Notes under the pieces: model-generated
The model's database searches: none
What the model saw: only the letters and a program-made list of their open reading frames with translations
What the model was told of the DNA's origin: nothing
NCBI GenBank assembly: GCA_900239685.1
Contig: OENT01000326.1
Span: forward strand, 1-64,000
From: Rotaria macrura
Taxonomy: Eukaryota > Rotifera > Eurotatoria > Philodinida > Philodinidae
Direction: 5' to 3'
Length of the DNA: 64,000 nt
Program-made: the position numbers and the translations under genes
Shown here: positions 17,110-27,937 of the stretch, in pieces
Layout: each line of letters begins with the position of its first letter
Numbering within the stretch: position 1 is the stretch's first letter

Positions 17110-19425
17110 ATGGAATTTCCTCAACTAGGCGAACACTGTTCTGTCAAAACATGCAATCGCTTAGGTAAATTTGATTCATATATTCGATGAATGTCTACAT
17201 ACAACTGTTTAGATTTTCTACCTATGAAATGTGACTCATGTTCTTCTATTTTTTGGTAAATGTCTCATCGGTCATGTGAACTGCTGGCCAATTATGTTTG
17301 TTTGATTTTTTTTTCGCAGTAAGGACCATATACTATACGATGGACATCAATGCCCTTCATCGTATCGTAAAAATATTCAAATACCAATTTGCCCGTTATG
17401 TAATCAAGCTGTGCCATATCAATATCGTGATCAATCACCAGATCGTGTTGTATCAGCACATATAGATCGTGATTGTAAATCTGATCCGGCATTGAAAAAA
17501 CGTGGAAAAATTTATTCCAATAAATGTTCAGTTCCATCATGTAAGCAACGTGAAGCAATTCAAGTGAAATGTGAAAAATGCCTGAAAACATTCTGTTTAC
17601 GACATCGATTTCCTGATGATCATAAATGTCAAAAACTAGAAGCAAATCAAAGTCAAAATCAACACGATGAAGATGCTTCGACTGCATTGGCAATGAAACT
17701 ATCATTGAATCAAAAGTAAAATTTTCAATATTGATCGTTCAACAGAGTTTCAATGTTATTTTTCTTTTTGCCTAGAACTCAAGAAGAAAATGATTATCTA
17801 CTAGCAAAAGCTCTACAAGAAAGCGAACGAGAAGAATCTCGTCGACGTCGAACAACTGTAAGTAATTGTAATTAACGGGTGCTGCAAAATAAATGGCGGT
17901 CTCAACATTTTGACAATAACTTTTTGAAATTGCATGACATCGAGCTAAGGTTTTCTCAAAAAGATGCGCCGTGAAATTCTCTACAGAAGGGTATAGTCCA
18001 TTTTGTCTTTTTCCGATACAGTGAATTTTTAGAACATGAAAAGTAAAGACTTACAAAAACTAGTACTTTCCAAGCATAATAATGTTGATAGTCCAACAGT
18101 GATATTTCGTCATTTAAATGGTGCCATTGGTCTTCGAACGATTGAACGATGGTGCAACATTGGTCAGGGAGATCTGTGTCATTAATTTATCAAGTCAAAC
18201 CGGTCGTTCGCGTATTGCTCGTACCAATAAAGGAATGATTCAAAAAGTGACGGATCAGTTTAAAATGCAAAAAATGAGTATCATCCCGAAAATTAGCAAA
18301 CGAATTGGATATTTCCGTTCGACGAATATTAAAAGATAATCTTGGATTACGACCTTGCAAGAAGCGAATTGAATTATTACTCACCGATACTCAGAAAACT
18401 TAAAGAATCATGTTCGCAAATTGGATCAGGCATCACTTTCGGGAAAGAAGAAACAATGAATATTCTTTTCTCAAATGAAAAGATTTTTGATTCAGATGGA
18501 ATGTCTACTGCTCAAAATGACAGAATTAGGGCAGTTAATCGTGCTGAAGCTGATGAGAAGGGTGGCATTAAACAAAAATTTCCACAAAAAGTAATGGTTT
18601 GGTTAGGTTTATGCTCCAAAGGTGTAACGCCATTGGTTGTTTTTGATCAAGAAACTTAAGATCATGAGCGTTACATTAAGGAAGTCTTACCAATGGCTAA
18701 AAAGTATGGTGATAAAATGTTTGGAAAGGTTTGGACATACCAACAAAACGGTACAGAGCCACATGTTCATCATTTAGAACAACAATGGTGCAAAGAAAAA
18801 CTTTCTAAATTTCATGGATAAAGACCATTGGCCTCCAAACAGTCCTGATCTAAATTCCTTAGGTTATTGTATATGGAATGAATTCGTACAAAAAATGAAT
18901 TGGGATAAAGTTTTATCAAAAAAAGCTTTAATTGATGAATTAAAGCCTAGTGTTAAGAAAATTAGATCAGAAGTCGTGTTGGAAATTTGGGAAATTCGGG
19001 CTAACCGTTTGTGTTGCGTGCCAAAAAGTAGTGGAGATGACTCACATTAAATCAAATGTATAGTGTTGTAGAGAATTTCACGGCGCATCTTTTTAAGAAA
19101 CCTTTAGCTCAATACCATAAAATTTCAAAATGTTATGGTCAAAATACTGAGACCGCCATTTATTCTGCCGCATCCGTTAGATGATTTGTTTAGCGCGTGT
19201 CCCACATGGTGAAATTTCCATGACGAATTCAGTCACCCTTTAGAAAACAGTCGATCTTCTGAGATTATTGTAAAAGCAGAAAATTGGATGAGTTCTTTAA
19301 AACTCAAAAGACTTGCTTAGCGAATAGTTCTAGTTTGAATCATTTTTTTTTCTTACTAGGAAATGACTACAACAGCGAGTAGTAGTGGCCAATCAACTGA
19401 TAAGAAAAATTGTTCTATTCAATAA
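17110..19425 (+). CDS. ZFAND2B: AN1-type zinc finger / UIM protein, ZFAND2B (AIRAPL)-like
   Basis: Proteasome-associated ubiquitin-binding stress adaptor. Exons: 17110-17164, 17213-17255, 17320-17715, 17776-17857, 19360-19425; 213 residues, phases consistent. The N-terminal half has two AN1-type Cys/His fingers (CSVKTC, CDSCSSIFC, then CSVPSC, CEKCLKTFCLRH, HKC). Two UIM-like helices follow (STALAMKLSLNQ and YLLAKALQESERE). The C-terminus is CSIQ, which fits a CaaX prenylation box. Tandem UIMs plus a CaaX favour AIRAPL (ZFAND2B) over AIRAP (ZFAND2A), as known for the vertebrate paralogs. The last intron (17858-19359) is 1.5 kb because a mariner element sits in it. The stop codon overlaps an AATAAA. 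Confidence 0.9.
17875..19177 (+). mobile_element. mariner/Tc1-superfamily transposon, decayed
   Basis: A 1303-bp element inside the last intron of the ZFAND2B-like gene, in the same orientation as the gene. The terminal inverted repeats are about 111 bp (17875-17985 and 19067-19177) and roughly 85 percent identical by eye. They start ACGGGTGC / ACGGATGC and share a block beginning AATAAATGGCGGTCTCA. It is flanked by TA (17873-17874 and 19178-19179), the expected target-site duplication. The length is typical of mariner elements; the inverted repeats are long for the family. Internal coding sequence is broken, see the pseudogene. Confidence 0.9.
18036..19050 (+). pseudogene. mariner-type transposase, frameshifted
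   Basis: Homology to ITm (mariner/Tc1) transposases is spread over several frames: an N-terminal DNA-binding part from 18036, a middle part with KVMVWLGLCSKG (about 18590-18630), and a C-terminal part with WPPNSPDLNSL and IWNEF (about 18829-18885). At least three frame changes and one in-frame stop (about 18657) break it. The usual second catalytic Asp (QQD) reads QQN, and the third Asp survives in SPDLN. It cannot encode an active enzyme as it stands. The missing Asp and the stops mean it could move only with help in trans. Confidence 0.85.
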
Positions 19426-19426
19426 A
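19421..19426 (+). terminator. poly(A) hexamer overlapping the ZFAND2B-like stop codon
   Basis: AATAAA overlaps the CAA-TAA end of the reading frame. A second copy at 19471-19476 is better placed to be the functional signal, leaving roughly 85 bp before the next gene's ATG. Confidence 0.35.
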
Positions 19427-19557
19427 GAAATTTTTATTTATTTTATTATTTCTTATGTGTATTGTAAAGAAATAAATTTATGCTTGTTTCACTTTTTTCC
19501 CCACAAAACTTTACAATGAACGTGTAAAGACTTTTAGATTGAAATCGAAAATAAAGA

Positions 19558-20178
19558 ATGAATTTCGGTGAACCACCTCCAGATGTTATTGCACGGTTGT
19601 ATAATGAAATCAAAGAGAAAAAGGTATGCTTGAATTTTGTTTTGCTTTTTTTCTTCTATTCTAACGATTTGCTTATCTTCAGATTCTTGACCTTGATTGG
19701 AAAAGTCCTGGTAAGAAGAATCGAACGAAGAAACTAAAAAGTACAGAAAAAACAATTAGTCCAATGAAGTCAGATGAATTAACGCATTCAAAACCTGAAG
19801 ATAACAAGTAATAGAATGAAATGATATGTTTCTGTTTGAATTCAATTTGCCTTTGAAATTTTATTTTCATAGACTAATGAATGAAATAGATGAATTTGAC
19901 AATGATGATGCTTTGACGTCAAACAATATTAGTGTTTCATCATTTCGTTCGGCTGGTTAGAGTGACTAAATTTTCTGTATATCCATCAAGTTTTTATTTC
20001 TAGTTGGTAAACCAAAAACTACTGAAAAACGACTTATTGATATGAACACGGTTATTGCTAATATTGAACGACAACAACAAGAAGATGAACGACTTCGGTA
20101 AGAAAAAAGAACATACGTAAAAAACAATTTAAATACTGGCATATTTTCTTTCTATTTAGACAAGGTGTGAACAAATAA
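19558..20178 (+). CDS. PAGR1: PAGR1 (PA1)-like protein
   Basis: Candidate homolog of the PTIP-associated Glu-rich protein 1, a small subunit of MLL3/MLL4 histone H3K4 methyltransferase complexes. Exons: 19558-19623, 19683-19807, 19873-19955, 20004-20097, 20160-20178; 128 residues, phases consistent. Three blocks match the family in order: PPPDVIARLYNEI with DLDWKSPG near the N-terminus, an acidic DEFDNDD segment in the middle, and EKRLIDMNTVIANIERQQQ as a C-terminal helix. It is shorter than the vertebrate protein (about 250 residues) and lacks its long acidic N-terminus. The last exon is only 19 nt. It starts 133 bp after the ZFAND2B-like stop and ends 120 bp before the tail of the MutL-like gene. 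Identification is from memory of the family, so moderate. Confidence 0.7.
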
Positions 20179-20297
20179 TTCATCTGTTGGTAAACGTTAG
20201 AAAAAAAAACGTTCAATTTTTCTTTAATGTATAAAGTTTACATGATGATTTTGTCTTGTGTTCTTCTGTTAGTCTCTGTAGAATAAAAAGAATTCCA

Positions 20298-21374
20298 TTA
20301 GGTTGTTTTAAACCATTTGTGAATAGAAGCCAGTTGTTCGAGTTCCATCATATCAACTTGATAGTTCTCATTCACGATGTCGTATTCCCATGGAATGGCA
20401 GCCGAAGTTCGCCCATGTGCACAAATGAAGGGCATTGAACATAGTCTTAATTCATTTAAAAGATGATGACATTCATCATTGGTTAGAGTATCATTGAATT
20501 TAATCGCATTATGACAAGCCAATGATTTGAGGGTTTCATACATGATTAAATCGATATTGTTTAAATTATTATTTGTTTGAAGAAGAATATGATCAATTGC
20601 TTGATAAATAATATCGTCGACAAGAGAAGTTGATGATTGTCGTTGTCCAAGTGATAGGAGCCAACCGGGTACAGTTCGAACAACAAGATTATGATTTGAT
20701 ACAGATGAGAAAATAAAGCCAGTACGTTCGAGAAACAATATTTGTTCAGACGTATAGAGAAAACGTGGATTGCGAGCTATGACAACTGGCTCCGGCAATT
20801 GAAAGGGAACTTTATGAATATTTTCGTTTTTAAAATGAGTGTGAAGGCGCTCGAGAAGAATACGTTCCGATACAGCATGTTGATCGAAAAGAATAAGTTG
20901 CACTTTATCAATATCGGATAAGTGAATAAGACGTTTACAGATTAGAAATTTTCTATCGAATTGACCAAGAAAGTGAGTTTGATCAAGAAAAGAAATATTC
21001 ATCGGTTGTTTTGATGTTATGCTGCGAAGATTTAATGTTGGTGGATAGGTTCGAATAGGTAACGTATTAATTCTGTTGGCAAGAGTTCTAATCACAGATG
21101 TTGATTGTTGTTGTTGATTGACTTGAAATGATTTACGAATATTTGTCGAAAGACGAACTGTTTGAAATGATGAACGATAATTTTCATTACGTCGAAATGT
21201 AGACCATTCTCGTCGTTTTGATTGAATAAGTGCATGCTTATATGCATTAGTACGGGAATTTTCCAAAATTAGTCGCTGTCGTTTATGATATAATGTTTCT
21301 TGTTGTTCATGAACTTTATTGGATTTAGTTCGAGCTGCTCGATATTGTTCAAGAACATCACTATCGATTGACAT
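20298..21374 (-). CDS. MLH3: MutL-homolog C-terminal endonuclease domain, MLH3-like, no ATPase region
   Basis: Single open frame of 358 residues. Residues about 135-345 carry the MutL C-terminal nuclease signature: QFDRKF (138-143), DQHAVSERILLE (164-175, the metal-binding DQHA-X2-E-X4-E motif complete), ACHNAIKF (287-294) and CAHGRT (318-323). This set is typical of MLH3 and PMS2/Mlh3-type nicking subunits, and ACHxAIKF plus CAHGR favours MLH3. Residues 1-130 are basic and Gln/Ser-rich with no recognised domain. The N-terminal GHKL ATPase domain of a normal MLH3 (over 1000 residues) was not found in the next several kb. The ATG is preceded by AATTCATAG, a weak possible acceptor, so a missed upstream exon remains possible. 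Tail-to-tail with the PAGR1-like gene. Confidence 0.8.
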   Translation of the reverse strand: MSIDSDVLEQYRAARTKSNKVHEQQETLYHKRQRLILENSRTNAYKHALIQSKRREWSTFRRNENYRSSFQTVRLSTNIRKSFQVNQQQQSTSVIRTLANRINTLPIRTYPPTLNLRSITSKQPMNISFLDQTHFLGQFDRKFLICKRLIHLSDIDKVQLILFDQHAVSERILLERLHTHFKNENIHKVPFQLPEPVVIARNPRFLYTSEQILFLERTGFIFSSVSNHNLVVRTVPGWLLSLGQRQSSTSLVDDIIYQAIDHILLQTNNNLNNIDLIMYETLKSLACHNAIKFNDTLTNDECHHLLNELRLCSMPFICAHGRTSAAIPWEYDIVNENYQVDMMELEQLASIHKWFKTT

Positions 21375-24300
21375 GGTATCTATGAATTTAATTGTCTAAC
21401 TGACTCTGTGTTTTTAAATTCTAATAGATTTGAACGAAGAACGAGAAAAATATTTAAATTGACCACTAAATGTTCGTTCGACATCATCTATGTTCATGTT
21501 GATGATTCATACTTGCTATCGTTAATAATCATGAACTATCATAAAATAAAACATATTTCATTAGTATAACATGATTCTCATCATCGTTTTTTGACTTGAT
21601 GTTGATCTTGAAAAAAATAGTATTGACTTATAACTTTAGATAAATGTCAACGAATAGTCGTTCGATAAAAATTGATTTCAAAGTACACACTTGATTAACA
21701 TCGTCATTCTTTTCATATTTCTGATTTTGTAACCTGCTGTCAGTGGTGAAATAAAAGTTGTCTGACTACGAATATTCAGACACTGCAAATGCAGTCGTGA
21801 AGAAGGAATGAAATCATTCGATATCTTTTTTGAGCGTGTCTGATGGATTGTAACTTTTTAATTAGACAACTTAGTTGAATGTATTATGCTTACTAAAAAT
21901 TTGAATAGGTCTTATATAAAATTTGTACAATGGTAGTTGTCATTTTCTTTTTTGATAAAGATGCACAACTTTTTAAAAAGCATTGTCTTTTGAAAACAAA
22001 ATGATGCTTCAATTAGATACATATAATAGATATAATATTAGAGACGGTCAGAGTAATATAATCGTACTTCTGTTTAATTCATATTCTTTACTTCATCAAA
22101 ATAACCTGATTGTGCTATACTAGTCAAAAATGATCACTGTTAGATAATTGAACTTTATCTAGGCGAATATCACTGTAACTGTTCTATTTTATATGGATTG
22201 TATTCAATTCCGTTTTAGTATGTTGTGATTATGCCATAACATTTGTTTCCAACATCAACACATCCATTTTATGCAACGTATGAATTTGAAAGCAATTCAG
22301 TTATGACTGTCGTTCATGAAAAAGCTAACGAATGACTCTGTGCATTTTTTTGCTAGCATGGATGGCATGCTTTTTGTTAGCAATCAAATATTAGTACAGA
22401 AATTCTGAAGCGTAGCATGTGTACTCATGCTAACATTTAAAGCATGCTGTTGTCGTTCTCTCTAATATGTTGAGTTGCTTTATAGTTTGTTGGAACACAG
22501 TTCAGCTACAATCATTGACTAAAACGAATGCAACATTCACACTCATGTGAATTTTTTTAAAGTTGTCAAAGACATTAAAATGATTTATAATAAATACTAC
22601 CACATACGTGAACAAATCAATATTGCAACAGCCTACATAGTTGATACTGGAACTCTAAAACATTGTTCATTTTGAAATAAAAATTCTGTGATAATTGATA
22701 CTATCACTTGAACACTTTCAGTACACATAATGGCTGTTCTTCAAATACTCATCAATTGAGGATGTAGGTCAAAAGCATTGACTAATTCGATTTAGCTCTT
22801 TAGTACATATATTCTATCACCGGATGCGTTCATCACAGTCATAGATGTGATAGCACAATCAGCTACTAAATATATCGATCCTTCTATTGACATGATATTA
22901 CCATATTTGGAACCGCTACATTCTACAAAATTCCGAAACGACTTCAGAATCGAGCTACTGAGTAGCCACCCATATGTTTCTCTTTGCTAAAAAAATGAAG
23001 TCCCATATATTTTTCCTAGCGCATGCATTGAATTATCTATGAAAACGTATTGAATAGTCGTCGATCTCTTGTTATGTGATTGGTAGGGCTTAGATGTACG
23101 TTGCAATAGTCTCGGTTTACGTTTTCATTGAAAATGTTTTCTAGAGTCATATTCGTGGCCTCTATAAAAAAAATTAAACAAATGTTGAATACGGATAGTC
23201 TGTATTCGAAGCATGGAAAATAATTCGTCATTTGCACAAGTATAAAATGGTATTAATAAATATCGTACAATTAATTGAGTTATGCAACTGGTGCGAATTT
23301 GACTTATAAACTTTGAAGACACTATTCGAAAAATTTCATTCAATACCCAGGCAGAAAAACATTTGGAAAAACGTGTTTTCTACGCAGAATTTTCACTTTC
23401 GGTGCGTGAAAACGGATAAAAACTTGAATTCTGATGGTTTAAACGCATTGGCTTTTAAGTTGCCGAATAATTGTACGTTTTAACGCTCAGGGCCAGAGTT
23501 TTTATCCATTTTCACGCTCCGAAAATGAAAATTCTGCGTAGAAAACACGTTTTTCCAAATGTTTTTCTGCCTGGATAGTAACGAACAAGGCAGTTGGCAA
23601 AAACTTTCAGTCCTCTAATACTATCATAAACTCTGCACCTATTGAAGGTGCATTGAGAATAACTTGTTTTAAATCTGTTAACAATAAATTCAACGTATCC
23701 ATGCTCACTACAACAAGTAATTGTACTTTTCTATTGAAAAATAACAAAACATTAAACAACGACTTTTCAATACATCTCTTGATTGAACATGGAAATTAGT
23801 GTACATGGATTAAGGCCGACACGTGCAAACCCAATTGCCGTTTTCCCACCAGCAAAGACCTAAGTTAAAGCCCAGCATAGTGCAGCGCGTCATGCATCGC
23901 CTTTTATCTACAATACTTGATGGATTACACATGAGCATACGAACTGATGACCTGATACTTGTAGACATTTCTAAAAAAAACTAGCAACAGATTAGTTCTC
24001 ACAGATAACTAATAATCTTCTGCTTACTATATTTTGAATCCATATGCAATTCATCCTTAGCTTGAATCATAAGCATCAAGATGAAAACAGATAAAAATGA
24101 AATCACTATTGTCGAGTTCATAATTCTAGCACAAAAAAAAATTTATATTTATCAAATTGATGATAATGTCAAGAAAAAAACGAATAATATAACTACATCC
24201 CAAACCATCTGTATATTATCTATTTGATGGAAGGAACATGAGTCCATTCGTATGCAGGTATGTCGTATACTATGCAATGCGGACGATTATTATATAAGAG

Positions 24301-27300
24301 GTCATACTAAACATAAATCGCGGTCTCATAAACACACTAGGGAATACCCAGACGCATCGTATATTCAAGAAATTGAGGGTAATGAAGATACTGAAGACAC
24401 GAATCTACCTATTTAGCGACGAGAGAATTAATAATCGATATAACCAATATGTATGCATCTTACTGAGATCTGTCTTATCCTCGTGCACTATCGTAGCATT
24501 ATTAGATATCATCGTTCATAGATGACTTTCGCAATTTTGAATTCAGAATACACGAGAAAGATGTATGCCTCGTTGGAAACTCTTGCCTGCGTATCGTGGG
24601 AATGTGACATCTACCAATAAGACGCGAGAGTGTTATGTGCATAGATGCTAAATCGGAAATATCGTTTCATAGATGCTTGGTAATCATTTTCGTCTGCCGA
24701 TACGTCTCTAGAATCGCCAATTTCTAGAATTTGAGATACCTATCAATATTCCGTTGTACGTGCGAACGTATATGTGAAACATCTTACATTGTTTATAGAA
24801 AGACATGACGCCCACTAGTAACTGCATTCTTATAATAGTACTGTCGCTGAAATGAATTTCTTTGCATTTCTAATTCAAGAAGAGAGAGAGGGAAAAGATG
24901 CGTATGATAGGAGCCGTATTCTAACGTCTTTTTCAAAAAATAATCTATATTTATTTATTGATATTCATCTGAGAGAAAGGTTTCGATTACAAAAACGACT
25001 TAAAAATACTTAACTGTATTTGGATCCAATCATCTGGATTAGAAATCGTTGAAGAAGAAGCTTTTCTACTCTTCTCAGATACCATACTCAACAAAAAATG
25101 TGTTTTCTCTTTCAAGTTTTTCATTTGTAAAAGTGCATTCAAAAGGTCCTTTATCGAATGTCATGTAATCCAATAAGTGTATCTCAAGCTGTACGAACTT
25201 TGAATAAAGTTTTTTCCATGTATTTCTAAGAAAAAGAAAGTGCTAATGGTTAAGTTGGCAGTCGTAGTAGCCTGTAAATTTTATGATTATTCATTTGAGA
25301 CACATTTCTACATTCATATCTGATACGTAACAAATGATGACATGTGTCAATCTGAAATTAGTAGAAGAGAATAGAAAGTAAAGAGCATTTGGTTACATTA
25401 TGATGGTGCTTAATTATTTTTCTTTGGATAGTTGTTCCTGATATCATCATCTATACCTGAATTCAATTCAGACCAATGGCCTACAGAATATCCTGAAAGC
25501 AAACGCATCTGGCTACACTTGGTATTTCTAGTCGGAAAATGTCTTCGAAGAAAGCATAGGCAAATGTGTACCCATCAGTAATATTCGTTCTAATTATGAA
25601 ACTGTATTTGTTAAGATAGTGTGACAACTTTTTCTTAGAACCATCTCAAGGAACTCTAATGACGGAGGCGAAGCGAGGAGTTTTGAATGAGTAGTTCGTT
25701 CAAACTGAAGATTTACAAGATAGGATTTTCTTTACAAGAACAGTCACTAGTAGAAATTGTCGATATTTATTCTACACAATATTGCCGGCTCAGAAGAGAC
25801 TTTAAGATATTTGATTTTTCTGGCGAATCATTGTCATTCTTGGTGTTGTCTTTAAATTCAAAATAATATTTATTAGTGTTTGTACAATGCTCACGAAGAA
25901 AGAAATCAATCTATTATCTAGATTGAGACTAGAGCATGATACTTTGACAAACTAGAGTGTTATAGAGTCTTGTAGCTCCATGTACTACTTTTTCGATTGA
26001 CAAAACGAGCATTTGAGCAACTAGTACGTAAAACTATTTTCATTGGACATCGTCATACAGTTCGCTGTGAGTTCTTACAAACTTTTGTCAGATGAATCTT
26101 TTGACAACACTATGAAACAGTTTGTATCAATCTTGTCATTGTGCTCATGAAAACAGAAACATATGAGAATAATGTGTGAATCACCACAGTGTTCAGTCTT
26201 AGTTTGTGCTTCTTTCTCGCACATGAATTTCCACAACTTCAAAAAGTACTATTCCTCGTTGATTATTATTTGTTGATAGTGATTCAGCGACGATGATATT
26301 TTCTCGTCTACGTATTGTTAAAAAGAATAGTTTAAGTTTGGTGTTTTACATAAACATGACATGTCAATGAATAAGTTTTGCAATAGATGAGCTTCTAAAA
26401 CGTAATGATAAGTTGTCTTGTAGCATGATTCTAAATTGAATTTTTAATAGATAATTATAAGCAAGTCTATCGATTTGTGCCTCCCTTCGCGAAACCATTG
26501 ATCGCTAGCTGTTCTTTCCTCATATACACGATCATCATACTTTACCAGTTGAGAGTAAAATATTTGGGAAGAAAGAATTCGTGTAACTGAAAGTATAAAG
26601 AAGTATTTATATTTAGTGTTGAGAAGAACGGATCTTCATAGTCTTCGTTGTAAGCATTGTTAAGTTCTTAGGAAGGATTGATGTCATATTATGATAGTAA
26701 TTGGCTGTTAAACGAAAAATAATAAGACGATGGAAAAAATAATCTGAACAGAAAGAGAAATCAACGTTGCCAATATTTGTTCTTCTCTTCATTCTTGAGT
26801 CTTTATCGATGTGTGAAAGCAGACATCTGAATTTCCCAAGTTGAGTATGAACCTTCGAATGTATTGTCAAGTGTAAATTGTTTTCACCTTTAAAAAAGCA
26901 AAAACTTCCATTGATACTACACTAGTTATTCTACTTATAAAATTATTTTGAGTTTGATTCGATTGAGAAAATCAAATTTATTTTTGAATCAATGCCAAAC
27001 CATTTATTTGGAATTCTTTAAATAAAAAAAATCAAGAATCTAAGGAATAATAAATTCAATGGTATGACAAAACAAGACTACTGTTGATAACATTTCGGTA
27101 TGAAAATATTATGGTATACAAACAAAAATTATTCTTTGACTATGTAATGTAGAACTTCATTGGTTTGAATTATATTGAATTTGTACGAATTCATAATTGC
27201 ATTTTAGTAGTCTTCATTTTCGATGAAGCCTTACACATCAAATAATATACCGCTTAGTTTTCTTCTATTGTCAGACACATGTACAACTAAATAAGATTGT

Positions 27301-27937
27301 TACCATTTCATTTCATACAAACTAGCGATATTTTGTCTCTACTGGACAACATGTGGTCCATATCTCTACACGCTAATAACTATAGCTATGTTTCAAGTAA
27401 ATAGTGATTATCTTGGAATAGAGAATAAAATATTGAAGCCATAAAAGAAAATCGAAGTTTAACTACTTAATATGCATAGAATTATCTTGAATCTAATGGA
27501 ATAGAATACTAGACATCTATGTTCAATTAGATTCATTGTTCTATATTTCTTTCTAAAAGTAGTCACTTCAGTAATTAAACAGTTCAATGAAATACCTTCA
27601 ATCACATGATCGGATCGTTGATATTTACTATTGAAGTATATGTATATAAGTGATTTCTATTGCACTAGTAGAAACATAAGTTAAAAGAACAACGATCATT
27701 GTGACTGAAAATTGTATATAACTATTTTATTTATCATATTTTATATTAAAAACACGCACACACAAGTGAGTTAATAGAGATTACTTATCAATATAAAACA
27801 AGCCTAAGAAACGAGATGTTCACCAGAAAAGAATTGAGACAAAAAAAAGCTAAAAAAGAAAGAATTTAAAAAAATGCTAATAGTGGATATAATAAATAGT
27901 CGAATATTAATCTGCCTGTGTTGCACAAGAATAAAGT
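21375..27937. other. gene-poor intergenic region, 6.6 kb
   Basis: No exon series was recognised on either strand. Contents noted: a palindromic MITE at 23347-23574; a cluster of CATGC-containing words at about 22360-22445; slightly less AT-rich patches at about 23815-23900 and 24240-24780 that may be old transposon remnants. An AATAAA on the minus strand (27726-27731) probably ends the coiled-coil gene. Confidence 0.5.
23347..23574. mobile_element. palindromic MITE-like element
   Basis: 228 bp with inverted arms of about 78 bp at 23347-23424 and 23497-23574. They differ at only three positions by eye and both start CCAGGCAGAAAAACATTTGG. The inner spacer (about 72 bp) is not palindromic. There is no coding capacity. 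The flanks read AATAC on the left and ATAGT on the right, so a TA duplication is possible but offset by one base. The high arm identity suggests a recent insertion, and a transcript would form a long hairpin. The family was not identified. Confidence 0.75.

Noticed and set aside
22360-22445. Cluster of GCTAGCATG / GCATGC / CATGCTAAC words resembling inverted repeats
   Set aside because: The arms are too short and irregular for a transposon end, and no duplication or functional context was found.
24240-24416. Open 54-codon stretch in the gene-poor region, possibly a transposon remnant
   Set aside because: No start, no splice partners, no recognised motif. All three frames are about equally open there.
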